Shown here piece by piece: positions 49,507 to 58,419 of a stretch of DNA of 64,000 nucleotides. This DNA is from an uncultured Anaerolineae bacterium (GTDB taxonomy: Bacteria > Chloroflexota > Anaerolineae > Promineifilales > Promineifilaceae), in NCBI GenBank assembly GCA_905479495.1, contig CAJQMR010000010.1:124001-188000 (forward strand). The letters run 5' to 3'. The notes under the pieces were generated by a model. The model was not told where the DNA came from and did not search any database. It saw nothing but the letters and a program-made list of their open reading frames with translations. Made by a program: the position numbers and the translations under genes. Each line of letters starts with the position of its first letter. Position 1 is the first letter of the stretch.

Positions 49507-51417
49507 CTACACAACAATCCGTAGGAAGAGTACTTCCCCGAACAGATTGCCTCGATCATCACGCATTTTCCAATCGCCAAAGTAGGTGCCGCGCCGGGTG
49601 GGGGCGGTTTGCTGGATGGAAATTTCCACCTCTTGTCCAGGCGCGCAGGCGGGCAACGCTTGGCTGCGCTGATTGGTCATGGCCGTGCCTTTGACAAACA
49701 CCAACCGGAAGCCATCGCCCCACGGCCGTTTTCCATTATTCCGCACGCGCCATGTTTTGGTAAACGTTTGCCCAGGAGCCATGCGCGTATCATCAGGAAT
49801 CGTTACGTCAGCCACATAGAGGCTGTTGCTTGGCCGTTCATCTACCGAAATGATGCGGGTGAAAATAATATCGCCAAACACGTTGCCTTGCTTATCTTGC
49901 AAGCGCCAATCGCTGAAATACGTGCCCGGCTGCGTGGGCACAGTAAATTCAATGGAGATGTTGGCTTCCTGACCAGGGGCCACATTGGGCAGCGGCTGTG
50001 CTGTCTTTTTTGTCATCGCGGTGCCATCGGCAAAAACCAACTTGTAGTCGCTGCTCCAGGCGACATTCCCCGTATTTTTAACCCGCCACCGCTTCACAAA
50101 GGTTGAATCCGCCTGCAACCGTGTATCATCAGGGATGGTGACATCAGCCACAAACTGAATGTTGGGTACAGGGGGTGGCTGAGGTGGTTCTGGCTCAGGG
50201 TCCGGCTCGGGCGGAATCGGCTCTGGGTCTGGCTCAGGCGGAATCGGCTCTGGGTCTGGCTCAGGTGGAATCGGCTCTGGATCCGGCTCAGGTGGGATGG
50301 GTTCGGGATCTGGATCGGGTGGAACTGGTTCGGGGTCCGGGTCGGGCACAATGGGCTGTGGCGTGCTGTCGATTTCTGGCACATCAATCTCGCCGCGGCC
50401 TTCTGGCACTTCAAAACGATGGTTGAGTGTGAAATCGGTTACGGGCTTGATCAACCGTTGGGCTTTATTGGCAATGCCGCCAAAATCGGGGCCAAGATAC
50501 CAGATAGCGGCCCCTTCAACTTCAGGAAAACGAGCATACAGCTCACCCACCTTGCGAATGTCCTGAATCGCTTTTTCTGGCACCGGCACGCTGTTGAGCG
50601 TCCAGCCCCATTCAGTGATGTGAACTCGTGGCCGAGGAATATTGTGTTTGTCACACACCTGGAACAAATATTGAAAACGACCGATTTTAAACGGAAACGC
50701 ATCCAAAATATCACTTTCAATGTAACTGTACTCATGCAAAGCAACAGCAGCTTGCTGCGGCCGTTTGCCACACAGCTGCAAATATTTCAACATCCCCGGC
50801 GTCTCCCAGCCGCTCGGTTCCGGTTCGCCGCTCGACCAGGCAAACAAAGACACCTTGTAGCCATCCCGCTGCGCCAAATTGGCAATGCGCACCGCAAAAC
50901 GCCCCAACCAATCGCACAAATCTTTGTCCACCTCATTGATGGGTTCAAGCCAGACACGCTCCTTATCAAACTCTGGCGGCAGCTTAGCCCTCGTTTTGCG
51001 CCAATGCTTTTCCGCCCCACCCTCCGGATCGTTCACATATTTTGGATCCTTGTACGGTGGCACATCATAATCGTAGCCATCGTTATGGCCTCGCGTGCTA
51101 AGACGATACACAAGCACATGGGCAACATTGCTCTTTTTCATCAACTCCTGGGCTTCAAAAATAGGCCCATAATGATCGACCGATTTGAGGAAAAAGGGGA
51201 GGCGGGCTTTGTCCAGGGCACGCATCCAGTCGCCAATGCCGGAGGGGTTGCCACCTGGCCCGGTGTGAAAACCAATTTTATTGGGAACTTTGATCATGTT
51301 GCCTCCTGTTGCCGATTCGCGGGCAGCACGGGTTGGGGAAGGAGACGGCCGTTCCGCCGCCGCGCCACCAAAAAGAGAAATAAGTTGCCTGAAGAATGCC
51401 TGAATGGTTGAAATCAT
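49507..51417 (-). CDS. Glycosidase-like barrel with proline repeat and two NBR1 Ig domains
   Basis: 636 residues. Domain order: hydrophobic N-terminus (IQAFFRQLISLFGG), TIM-barrel-like part (residues 42-340) with WLEPINEVDKDLCDWLGRFA and VHITEWGWTLNSVP as Glu-containing candidate catalytic stretches, a repeat linker PDPEPIPPE in about six copies (27-bp DNA unit, 50189-50348), and two tandem NBR1-type Ig domains of about 100 residues each (FVKRWRVKNTGNVAWSSDYK and FTKTWRVRNNGKRPWGDGFR). The ATG at 51417 is a few bases from a strong promoter. An in-frame ATG at 51297 has AGGAGG six bases upstream and would remove the N-terminal 40 residues. Likely surface or extracellular polysaccharide-binding enzyme. 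Confidence 0.75.
   Translation of the reverse strand: MISTIQAFFRQLISLFGGAAAERPSPSPTRAARESATGGNMIKVPNKIGFHTGPGGNPSGIGDWMRALDKARLPFFLKSVDHYGPIFEAQELMKKSNVAHVLVYRLSTRGHNDGYDYDVPPYKDPKYVNDPEGGAEKHWRKTRAKLPPEFDKERVWLEPINEVDKDLCDWLGRFAVRIANLAQRDGYKVSLFAWSSGEPEPSGWETPGMLKYLQLCGKRPQQAAVALHEYSYIESDILDAFPFKIGRFQYLFQVCDKHNIPRPRVHITEWGWTLNSVPVPEKAIQDIRKVGELYARFPEVEGAAIWYLGPDFGGIANKAQRLIKPVTDFTLNHRFEVPEGRGEIDVPEIDSTPQPIVPDPDPEPVPPDPDPEPIPPEPDPEPIPPEPDPEPIPPEPDPEPIPPEPDPEPEPPQPPPVPNIQFVADVTIPDDTRLQADSTFVKRWRVKNTGNVAWSSDYKLVFADGTAMTKKTAQPLPNVAPGQEANISIEFTVPTQPGTYFSDWRLQDKQGNVFGDIIFTRIISVDERPSNSLYVADVTIPDDTRMAPGQTFTKTWRVRNNGKRPWGDGFRLVFVKGTAMTNQRSQALPACAPGQEVEISIQQTAPTRRGTYFGDWKMRDDRGNLFGEVLFLRIVV
50189..50348 (-). 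repeat. 27-bp tandem repeat encoding PDPEPIPPE
   Basis: About six degenerate copies of a 27-base unit, in frame within the glycosidase-like gene. Unit differences are mostly silent. The product is a stiff acidic-proline linker between the barrel and the Ig domains. Confidence 0.85.
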
Positions 51418-51429
51418 GAGTAGTCAGAG

Positions 51430-51457
51430 AATATACAACCAGGGAAGGGATTGTCAA
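51430..51457 (-). promoter_or_regulatory. Strong promoter of the NBR1-domain gene
   Basis: Minus-strand TTGACA (51452-51457) and TATATT (51430-51435), spacer 16. The transcript start is expected about six bases before the ATG at 51417, so the leader is extremely short for that ATG. Confidence 0.6.
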
Positions 51458-51476
51458 CAAAATCTGCGATTAGGTC

Positions 51477-52661
51477 CTACCAGCGCACCCATAGAGCCTC
51501 TGGCTTACGGAAAACCAGACCTCGCGGCTTGGCAACCGCAATCGCCATTTCTGATGGCTGAAGCTGAACCTCTGGCAGGCGCACCAACACCTGCTGTACA
51601 GCAAGTTGGGCCTCTAATCGGGCCAAATGAAGGCCCAGACAAACGTGTGGTCCTTGGGCAAAGGCAACATGCTCGCGCAAATTGGGCCGCAGCGGGTTAA
51701 ACCGATCCGGTTCAGGGAAAACGGCCGAATCACGATTGGCTCCGCTCAACGAGACACGCACCAAATCGCCGGCAGCAATCTCGGCATTGGCCAACCGTGT
51801 GTCTTGCGCGGCATACCGATCCACCACACCCGCCGCTGGCTCCAGCCGCAGCGTCTCCTCAATGACTGCTGGCAGCAGCGTGGCGTCGGCCTGCACGCGC
51901 TTTAGCCATGCTGGATTCGTGAGCAAAAAGTAGAGGGCATTGGCAATCATCCCCTCCGTGGTTTCAATGCCGCCGAAGAGCAAAACGGCCGCATTGGACA
52001 CAATCTCTTCGTCAGACAAACCTTGAGCCATGCCGCTGGCCGCCGCCAGCAAATTTGCCTCTGGATTGCGCCGCAAAGACGGCAGCAACGTTTGGCGCAA
52101 GGCAGCAAAGGCAGCCCGTCCTTCCGCGCTGACCGGTTCTCCGGCAGTCACTTGGGTTACTGCTTGAACAATCGTGTCGTACCAGCCGAGAACGGCCGTT
52201 TCCACCACATCGTCCAATCCCAGCGCGGTCATCATTGTTTTGACGGCTACCGGCCCCGCAAACTCGCGGCGCAGTTCCGCTTCGCCTTTGGGAACAAGTT
52301 CGTCCAAAAGTTTGCTGATGTGTTGGGCCACTGATTGGCGAAAGCGATTGTGTACGGCCGTCCGACGAAATGGGGCTTCAAACGGCCGTCGCTGCCGAAC
52401 ATGTTCCGCGCCATCCAACGACAACATACTCGGCCCCACCACCTGCGCGGTAGAAAAACCAGGATGATCCACCGTGTACGTTTTGGCGTCGCGCATCACA
52501 GCAATGGCCAAATCATGCCTCGTCACCAACCAGGCATTCAGCGCAGGCAGCCAGCTGACCGGCTCTGCCGCCCGCAGCCGGTGCAAAACTGGATGGACAT
52601 CTCCGGCTAATTCATCAAGGGTTATTTGTGCGCCAAGGGGAAAATTTGCGGAATCAGGCAT
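51477..52661 (-). CDS. Cytochrome P450
   Basis: 394 residues, soluble bacterial class. I-helix oxygen-binding region LLFGGIETTEGMIANALYFL (with an unusual GIETTE, lacking the usual AGxDT), K-helix ExxR in VIEETLRLEPAAG, PERF-like FPEPDRFNPLRP, and heme-ligand Cys in HVAFAQGPHVCLGLHLARLE. No ferredoxin or reductase gene is nearby. Its start overlaps the methyltransferase stop by eight bases, so it is translated from the same message, an odd partnership. Substrate unknown. Confidence 0.92.
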   Translation of the reverse strand: MPDSANFPLGAQITLDELAGDVHPVLHRLRAAEPVSWLPALNAWLVTRHDLAIAVMRDAKTYTVDHPGFSTAQVVGPSMLSLDGAEHVRQRRPFEAPFRRTAVHNRFRQSVAQHISKLLDELVPKGEAELRREFAGPVAVKTMMTALGLDDVVETAVLGWYDTIVQAVTQVTAGEPVSAEGRAAFAALRQTLLPSLRRNPEANLLAAASGMAQGLSDEEIVSNAAVLLFGGIETTEGMIANALYFLLTNPAWLKRVQADATLLPAVIEETLRLEPAAGVVDRYAAQDTRLANAEIAAGDLVRVSLSGANRDSAVFPEPDRFNPLRPNLREHVAFAQGPHVCLGLHLARLEAQLAVQQVLVRLPEVQLQPSEMAIAVAKPRGLVFRKPEALWVRW

Positions 52662-54633
52662 CGTTTAGCGCTTCTTGCCACAGAGGCAGCACGGCCGTTT
52701 CCGCCACGCCCTCCTGCAACATCCAGCCCAAAAACGTACCGCAATCGTAGCAAAACTGTTCGCTGTCAGATTGGTTGATGTGGGACGGCCGTTCCCACCT
52801 TACATCTACCGTTTCCTTGGGGGCAAAGACCAGAATCGCATCATGCAGCAGCGCTTTCATCCCGGAAATATGCACTGAAATCGGATTTTCTGAATGCACC
52901 ACGTAGCGGTTCACCAGGGCAAATCCTGCCTTTTGCAGCGCCACCGTCAGCGCCGCCCACCCTTTGGGATTCCAATGGTGAAAAGTGAAAACGAAACGGC
53001 CGTTTTCCTCCTTCAGCACCCGCCGACATTCAGCAAAAATCCCCGTCATCAGCTCAGTATAACGACTTTCGCTGTCCAATTGGTGCGGGTCCACGGCCGA
53101 ATCCTGCGTATCATAGGCCCAATTGGCCGCATCCGGCAGCAGATGCCGCAGCCAAACCCGGAAAAACGCCGCCAGATCGCTGTACTGCACACTGTCAAAA
53201 TAAGGCGGATCGGTCACAATATAATCAACGCTGCCATCAGGCAAATCAAGCTGCGTCGAAGAACCTTGCAAAAGCAAGAAACGCGACTCGCTTTCTGCTG
53301 TCATTTCGGCCACACTTCTTACCTCTCTTCCGCTATCCTGTTCTCCTACAACTTCTATAAACTTCCGTTTACTGTTTACCGATAACCGTTTACCGATTAC
53401 TCTCTCGCGCGGCTTTGCGGCCCAGCGACGGCCGTTCCGAATCCGCGACTGAAACAACTTTTGCAGCGTGCCAGACGCCTTGCGTGGATAAACTGGATTA
53501 TTTTCCAGCGCCGTGTAAGGAAACGAGTAAGCGTGATGTGAAAACGTGTGCCGGATGGCCCCTGCTCGCCGCTTGTTTTTACCTTTGTAACCACACAGCA
53601 TCGAATTAAATTCCAGCGAAGTAGAAACCAACAAACCTAAATTAAGGCGAATTGCCGGTTCGAATTGAGGCAGCAGACAAATGGCATGATGTAAATAAAT
53701 AAGTTGGCGGCTGGAAAACAAATCAAGGTAATTTTTAATGCCGCGCGGAGTCAGCTGGCGTGATTTACGCCCTGGGTCGATGGCAAAATCAGCCAGGTCA
53801 AACGGCAGCGTTTGGCGCAGCTCATTTGCCTGTTCCAGCAAAGCCCAATCTTGTGCATCCGGCGCTTTGAACAACAATTTCTTTTGGCGCGGGCAGCGGG
53901 CGACCAAGACCAGCGGCACGTACCGTTGATAGAAAGGAAGCGCTGAATCGTCGTCAAACATGGCTGGCTCGCCAGCAAATGTTTTGGCCCCTTTTTCAAG
54001 TAGCGGCGGCTTATCGCTCATGCCCGAACAAGCGCACGCTGCCGTGTCCTGCAAAACAGCATGGCAGCGTGGGCAAAGCTGGATGGTAGAGCCGTCAGGT
54101 TCCACGCGCAGTACCAGCGAATCGACCATAATGACGGAACGGCCGTTGCACTTTCGCTTCACCCCATAGAGCGTGTAATTTACGGCCGTTGCCAAGCCAC
54201 TCTCCGGGCAAATCGTCTGAAAATATGGCGAAACTGCCTTGCGCAGCGCCGTATAAAACTGCTTGTAGGCGCGCTCCAAGGCTGCCAAATCAACCTGCGT
54301 CAGCGTGGCGCGGGCTTGCAAAACCGGAATTGGCTCCAAATCGGCCCCAACCACATGTGCCCCCAGCCGGATCGCCTCGTGCAGCGTCGTGCCGCCACCC
54401 ATCATCGGGTCCAGGATAATTTTGCCTGCCAGCCCACCTGGTGCATAATAATCGCGCTGTGCCTCATCCGCTACCAACTGCTTCAAAATAAGGCGAAAGG
54501 TGCTGCCGCAGCGCCGCGCCCACCATTTGTGCAAATAGCTATTGGGCCGGTAATGGTGCTTGTTATACGCTTCCAGTTGGGCAATCTGGTTGGCAAAATC
54601 AGTGGGAAATTCGGTATCGAGTGGTATTGTCAT
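52654..54633 (-). CDS. DNA adenine-type methyltransferase with zinc ribbon and in-frame heptad tract
   Basis: 659 residues from the ATG at 54633; the longer frame to 54726 runs through a repeat and is rejected. Motif I ILDPMMGGGTTLHEAIRLGA near residue 75, zinc-ribbon-like CPRCHAVLQDTAACACSG near 190, motif IV TDPPYFDSVQYSDLAAFFRV, and a C-terminal FTFHHWNPKGWAALTVAL. It resembles adenine-specific methylases with a DUF1156-like architecture. No restriction subunit is adjacent. Between the central and catalytic parts, residues about 410-425 (RERVIGKRLSVNSKRKF) are encoded by 7-bp repeats, apparently inserted without breaking the frame. Target sequence unknown. Confidence 0.85.
   Translation of the reverse strand: MTIPLDTEFPTDFANQIAQLEAYNKHHYRPNSYLHKWWARRCGSTFRLILKQLVADEAQRDYYAPGGLAGKIILDPMMGGGTTLHEAIRLGAHVVGADLEPIPVLQARATLTQVDLAALERAYKQFYTALRKAVSPYFQTICPESGLATAVNYTLYGVKRKCNGRSVIMVDSLVLRVEPDGSTIQLCPRCHAVLQDTAACACSGMSDKPPLLEKGAKTFAGEPAMFDDDSALPFYQRYVPLVLVARCPRQKKLLFKAPDAQDWALLEQANELRQTLPFDLADFAIDPGRKSRQLTPRGIKNYLDLFSSRQLIYLHHAICLLPQFEPAIRLNLGLLVSTSLEFNSMLCGYKGKNKRRAGAIRHTFSHHAYSFPYTALENNPVYPRKASGTLQKLFQSRIRNGRRWAAKPRERVIGKRLSVNSKRKFIEVVGEQDSGREVRSVAEMTAESESRFLLLQGSSTQLDLPDGSVDYIVTDPPYFDSVQYSDLAAFFRVWLRHLLPDAANWAYDTQDSAVDPHQLDSESRYTELMTGIFAECRRVLKEENGRFVFTFHHWNPKGWAALTVALQKAGFALVNRYVVHSENPISVHISGMKALLHDAILVFAPKETVDVRWERPSHINQSDSEQFCYDCGTFLGWMLQEGVAETAVLPLWQEALNDA
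53353..53404 (-). repeat. 7-bp repeat tract in frame inside the methyltransferase
   Basis: On the minus strand: GTAATCG, GTAAACG, GTTATCG, GTAAACA, GTAAACG, GAAGTTT in phase. The same family otherwise lies between genes (8246, 9593, 15149, 18215). Here it codes for about 16 residues with no stop in this frame. Confidence 0.8.
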
Positions 54634-54648
54634 CCTGCGCAAAATTAA

Positions 54649-54713
54649 ACCGCAAAGACGCAAAGCACGCAAAGAATGAAAGATAACTTCGCGCGCTTTG
54701 CGTCCTTTACGGT
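54649..54713. repeat. CGCAAAG inverted repeat between divergent genes
   Basis: ACCGCAAAGACGCAAAGC (54649-54666) pairs with GCTTTGCGTCCTTTACGGT (54695-54713) with one bulge. It is the same repeat family as 18964-19071 and occupies almost the whole 100-base divergent spacer. Confidence 0.75.
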
Positions 54714-54734
54714 GAACTATATTCAAGGAACGTT

Positions 54735-55976
54735 ATGAAAGGAAAGCTCTGGCAGCACGCCAATTTTATGCGCTTTTGGAGCGCCAACATCATCTCTGAT
54801 TTTGGTTCAGGCATTACGTTTTTAGCGCTGCCGATCATTGGCGCAGTGACTTTAGGCGCCTCGGCTACCCAAATGGGCTATCTTGCCGCTGCCGGGACGC
54901 TGCCTTACCTGCTGTTTGGCCTGCCTGTTGGGGTATTTGTGGATCAGCTACGTAAACGGCCGCTTCTCATCCTGGCCGACGTGGGGCGATTACTGCTCAT
55001 CATCACCATCCCCCTGGCCACCTTGTTGGGGCAGCTCACCTGGGCACATTTAATCCTGGTCACCTTCCTGGGCGGCTGCCTCACCCTGCTGGCCGATGTG
55101 GCCGAAGAGGCGTTCCTACCCGGCCTCATCTCCCGCGACAATCTGGTAGAAGGCTACAGCAAGCTCTCGGCCAGTAATTCGCTCATCGAGTTGAGCGGTC
55201 CGGCGCTGGCGGCCACGCTAATTGAGCTGCTCACCGCACCCATTGCCCTTGTCATTGATGCAGCTTCATTTTTGGTTTCATCCATTTTGCTGGGGACAAT
55301 TCAGGTGGATGAACCTGCACCAAAACCTGTGGCGGAACGGCCGTCTTTCTGGCAGCAAATTCGGCAAGGATTGTCCTTCATCCGACACCATCCCCAACTG
55401 CGCCCCATGCTGCTTAACAACAGCTCCATGCAGCTCTTCGGTGGCATGATTGATGCCTTACTGATTCTCTACCTGCTCCAATTGGGACTGCCTGCCACTT
55501 TTGTGGGGGTGATTTTTGCCGTGGGCAGCCTGGCGGGACTGGCTGCTGCCGCTTGGGGGAGACGGGCTGCCAAACGGTTTGGCTTGGGAAAGATGGTGAT
55601 CCTTGGCTCGCTGTTGATTGGTGTGGGATCGTTGGCACGGCCGTTGGCTTCTGGCACGCCCTGGCTGGCCGGGGCGATTCTGCTGTTGGGACAATTTGTG
55701 CAGGGTTTCGGCAACACCGTTTACAACATCGGCTATGACAGCCTGGCCCAATCGCTTACACCTGACGAGCTGCTGGGTCGTGTTAACGCTACGGGTTTGT
55801 TCATCGGCTACGGCGCTTTGCCGATTGGGGCGCTGCTGGGTGGATTGTTTGGCGAATGGTTGGGATTGAGAACGGCCGTTGCCATTTCCAGCACAGGTTT
55901 GTTACTATCCGTCCTCTGGGTTTACTTTTCACCATTGTACCGAAAGGATGTTCCAGCTAAGTCAACACTAGATTAG
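54735..55976 (+). CDS. Major facilitator superfamily exporter
   Basis: 413 residues with about 12 membrane segments. The N-terminus FMRFWSANIISDFGSGITFL and the motif-A-like loop GVFVDQLRKRPLLILADVGR are characteristic of macrolide- and enterobactin-type MFS efflux proteins. The second half has GRRAAKRFGLGKMVILGSLL. Substrates of the group are antibiotics or siderophores; which is unknown here. ATG at 54735 with CAAGGAACG upstream. It is divergent from the methyltransferase and probably co-transcribed with the HNH gene (12-base spacer). Confidence 0.88.
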   Translation: MKGKLWQHANFMRFWSANIISDFGSGITFLALPIIGAVTLGASATQMGYLAAAGTLPYLLFGLPVGVFVDQLRKRPLLILADVGRLLLIITIPLATLLGQLTWAHLILVTFLGGCLTLLADVAEEAFLPGLISRDNLVEGYSKLSASNSLIELSGPALAATLIELLTAPIALVIDAASFLVSSILLGTIQVDEPAPKPVAERPSFWQQIRQGLSFIRHHPQLRPMLLNNSSMQLFGGMIDALLILYLLQLGLPATFVGVIFAVGSLAGLAAAAWGRRAAKRFGLGKMVILGSLLIGVGSLARPLASGTPWLAGAILLLGQFVQGFGNTVYNIGYDSLAQSLTPDELLGRVNATGLFIGYGALPIGALLGGLFGEWLGLRTAVAISSTGLLLSVLWVYFSPLYRKDVPAKSTLD

Positions 55977-55988
55977 GAGAACACAGAC

Positions 55989-56729
55989 ATGAGTGAAACT
56001 TATCGTACACCGGAATTACTGCTACTGCTCTTGAATTCTGTCGCGAATCAACAAGATGGAATCGCATCAACGACTGATGTCATGTCAGCTGGAAAAGTTT
56101 ATCTGATACAGAATTATGGCGCGATTGAGAGAAAACCTCTTGAAGATACTATCAGGTGGTCATTAATTCATATGGCCGATGAATTAAACTGGTTGACTAG
56201 ACCATTTGGGAAACTCGCCAAAGGGAACACATATGCCCGCCGCAAATGGTTGAAAGAAAATCGACCACTCCAAAACGAAAATCAAACCGTCTGGCAAATA
56301 ACTCAAACGGGATATCAACATCTTGAGGCGATCCCAATAGCGAGTATTGATAGTATTGTTGATTCAGACATAGAAAGCCAAGAATTTGAAAACGAACTAT
56401 TTGTCGAAGGCAGAAAAAAACGGTTTACAAGCTATTATGAGCGCAATAAATCATTAAGACGTTCAGCTGTCAAATACCATCGAACCATATGCGAAATTTG
56501 TGAATTTGACTTTGCAGAAAAATATGGCGAGCATGGTTTTGGCTTTATTGAAATTCATCATTTAAAACCTGTTAGTAGTCTGAACTCTGAAACTATTATC
56601 GATCCAAAAACTGATATGATTGCCGTTTGTGCCAACTGCCATCGTATGCTCCACCGACAAAGAAATAACGTCCTATCCCCTGAAGAACTCAAAAAGATTA
56701 TTCAAGAGCAAAGACAAAAATCTGCGTAA
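55989..56729 (+). CDS. HNH endonuclease
   Basis: 246 residues. The C-terminal 90 residues are an HNH domain with structural zinc cysteines: TICEICEFDFAEKYGEHGFG, IEIHHLKPVSSL with the His-His pair, and DMIAVCANCHRMLHRQRNNV. The first 110 residues look like a winged-helix DNA-binding or dimerisation part (LEDTIRWSLIHMADELNWLT). This resembles stand-alone HNH restriction endonucleases. The gene is clearly A+T-rich and has no ACGGCCGT, unlike neighbours, so it was probably acquired. The methyltransferase lies 1.4 kb upstream in the opposite direction, so a dispersed restriction-modification pair is possible. AGGAG precedes the ATG. Its stop begins a repeat tract. Confidence 0.87.
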   Translation: MSETYRTPELLLLLLNSVANQQDGIASTTDVMSAGKVYLIQNYGAIERKPLEDTIRWSLIHMADELNWLTRPFGKLAKGNTYARRKWLKENRPLQNENQTVWQITQTGYQHLEAIPIASIDSIVDSDIESQEFENELFVEGRKKRFTSYYERNKSLRRSAVKYHRTICEICEFDFAEKYGEHGFGFIEIHHLKPVSSLNSETIIDPKTDMIAVCANCHRMLHRQRNNVLSPEELKKIIQEQRQKSA

Positions 56730-56752
56730 TCTGTGAAATCTGCGGATAAAGA
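56716..56752. repeat. ATCTGCG-type repeat tract after the HNH gene
   Basis: AATCTGCG, TAATCTGTG and AAATCTGCG units in an 8-9 base rhythm; the TAA stop of the HNH gene is part of the second unit. Confidence 0.65.
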
Positions 56753-56766
56753 CGAAGGAACAGCCC

Positions 56767-57951
56767 ATGAAAATTACCTCTGTAAAAACATTCGTTGTTG
56801 GCGTGCCGCCACCCCACTTTGGCGGACGCTACTGGATTTTCCTCAAGCTGGTTACCGATGGCGGCGTGGTGGGTTACGGCGAAGTCTACTCCGTTCCCTT
56901 TCATCCGCATGTTGTCTCCAAGATGATCGAAGATGTCTGTGAAAGGCACGTCATCGGCGCAGACCCATTTCAGATTGAGCGATTGTGGCGCATCATTTAC
57001 TCTAGTGGCTACACGCAGCGCCCCGACACCTCCATTTTGGGCATTCTCAGCGGTATCGAGATGGCCTGCTGGGACATCATCGGCAAAGAGGTGAACAAAC
57101 CGGCCTACGCCCTGCTGGGTGGCCAGGTGCATGAACAGCTGCGCTCGTACACCTACATTTATCCCCAACCAGACGACAAAACCGATGTGTACCGGGATGC
57201 TGAGCTGGCGGCCAAGCGGGCTTTGGACTATGTGAAGCTGGGATTTACGGCCGTAAAATTTGATCCCGTCAGTTACTATTCCGCCTTCGACCCGCGTCAG
57301 CTTTCCCTGGAAGCGCTGGATCACGCCGAAAACTTCGTCAAAACGCTGCGCGAAGCGGTGGGCAGCCGTGCCGACCTGCTCTTTGGCACCCACGGCCAAA
57401 TGACCCCCAGCGCCGCCATTCGCCTGGCACGACGACTCGAAAAGTACGATCCGCTCTGGCTGGAAGAACCCACCCCACCCGACAACCCTATCGAGATGGC
57501 CCAGGTCGCCCGCGCCACCTCCATTCCCATCGCCACTGGCGAACGGCTGGCCACCAAATACGAATTTGCCCAGCTGCTGCACCATCGCTCCGCCGCCATT
57601 TGGCAGATGGCTTTGGGGCGCGTGGGCGGACTGCTGGAAGGCAAAAAGATTGCCAGTATGGCCGAAGCCCATTACATCCAGATTGCGCCCCATCTCTACT
57701 GCGGCCCCATCGCCGCCGCTGCTGACATCCAGCTGAGCACCTGCACGCCCAACTTCCTCATCCAGGAAAGCATCCTTACCTGGGGCGATTTTCACGCCAA
57801 AGTGCTCAAATCGCCGCTGCAATGGCAAGATGGCTATATCATTCCGCCTACCGCTCCTGGTTTGGGCGTCGAACTGGACGAAACGGTGCTGGCTAATTAC
57901 CCTTATGAGGGTGATAAACTCCACCTGGAAATGGTTGAACACCCGGTTTAA
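56767..57951 (+). CDS. Enolase-superfamily (mandelate racemase/muconate lactonizing) enzyme
   Basis: 394 residues. N-terminal capping domain (KITSVKTFVVGVPPPHFGGR) and C-terminal barrel. Catalytic positions that can be seen: Lys in GFTAVKFDPVSYY, metal-binding region RADLLFGTHGQMTPSAAI, LWLEEPTPPDN with Glu, IATGERLATKYE with Glu and a C-terminal HLYCGPIAAAADI with His. The pattern is close to acid-sugar dehydratases such as D-galactonate or related sugar-acid dehydratases; the substrate is inferred, not proven. No sugar transporter is adjacent. AAGGA precedes the ATG at 56767. Confidence 0.85.
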   Translation: MKITSVKTFVVGVPPPHFGGRYWIFLKLVTDGGVVGYGEVYSVPFHPHVVSKMIEDVCERHVIGADPFQIERLWRIIYSSGYTQRPDTSILGILSGIEMACWDIIGKEVNKPAYALLGGQVHEQLRSYTYIYPQPDDKTDVYRDAELAAKRALDYVKLGFTAVKFDPVSYYSAFDPRQLSLEALDHAENFVKTLREAVGSRADLLFGTHGQMTPSAAIRLARRLEKYDPLWLEEPTPPDNPIEMAQVARATSIPIATGERLATKYEFAQLLHHRSAAIWQMALGRVGGLLEGKKIASMAEAHYIQIAPHLYCGPIAAAADIQLSTCTPNFLIQESILTWGDFHAKVLKSPLQWQDGYIIPPTAPGLGVELDETVLANYPYEGDKLHLEMVEHPV

Positions 57952-57959
57952 AAATAGCT

Positions 57960-58397
57960 ATGGACAAAAATGACCGAAATAACACTGTGTTGATTATTGC
58001 CGCTGCGGCGGCTGGCTGTCTGGTGCTGCTATGTGGCGCAATGGTCATCGCGATTTTCTTTTTTGGCGTTTCGCCGTTCATGGTAGAAGAGAAACCTACC
58101 GAAACCACCACGCTCAGCGCGGCACAGCTAGAACAGTGCCGAGAACTTCTGGCGATTCAGCCTGGTGTGGAAATTGAGGGGGAATATTACCTGTACACGC
58201 CGGGCTTTCTGGATGATTCAATGGAATGCCATCTGCAAGCCGATGCCGAAAGTTTGGAAGATATTTTTGACGTAAGCGTGGTCGATCCCAACCTAACCAC
58301 CAATCAGGAAATCGCGCCCGGCCGCTTTCTGCGCCTCAACATCGAAATGATTGAGCCTGGTTTCTACCGCATCGAAGGATTCTGGTTTGAAACGTAG
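57960..58397 (+). CDS. Small membrane-anchored protein, unknown
   Basis: 145 residues. One membrane segment (VLIIAAAAAGCLVLLCGAMV) near residues 10-35, then about 100 acidic extracytoplasmic residues with two cysteines (EQCRELL, SMECHLQ) that may form a disulfide, and a beta-rich end (FYRIEGFWFET). No family recognised. It lies eight bases after the enolase-superfamily gene with no ribosome-binding site, so it is probably read by reinitiation. It is convergent with the DedA gene. Confidence 0.7.
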   Translation: MDKNDRNNTVLIIAAAAAGCLVLLCGAMVIAIFFFGVSPFMVEEKPTETTTLSAAQLEQCRELLAIQPGVEIEGEYYLYTPGFLDDSMECHLQADAESLEDIFDVSVVDPNLTTNQEIAPGRFLRLNIEMIEPGFYRIEGFWFET

Positions 58398-58419
58398 CTG
58401 GGATTTCTTAATATGTGTA

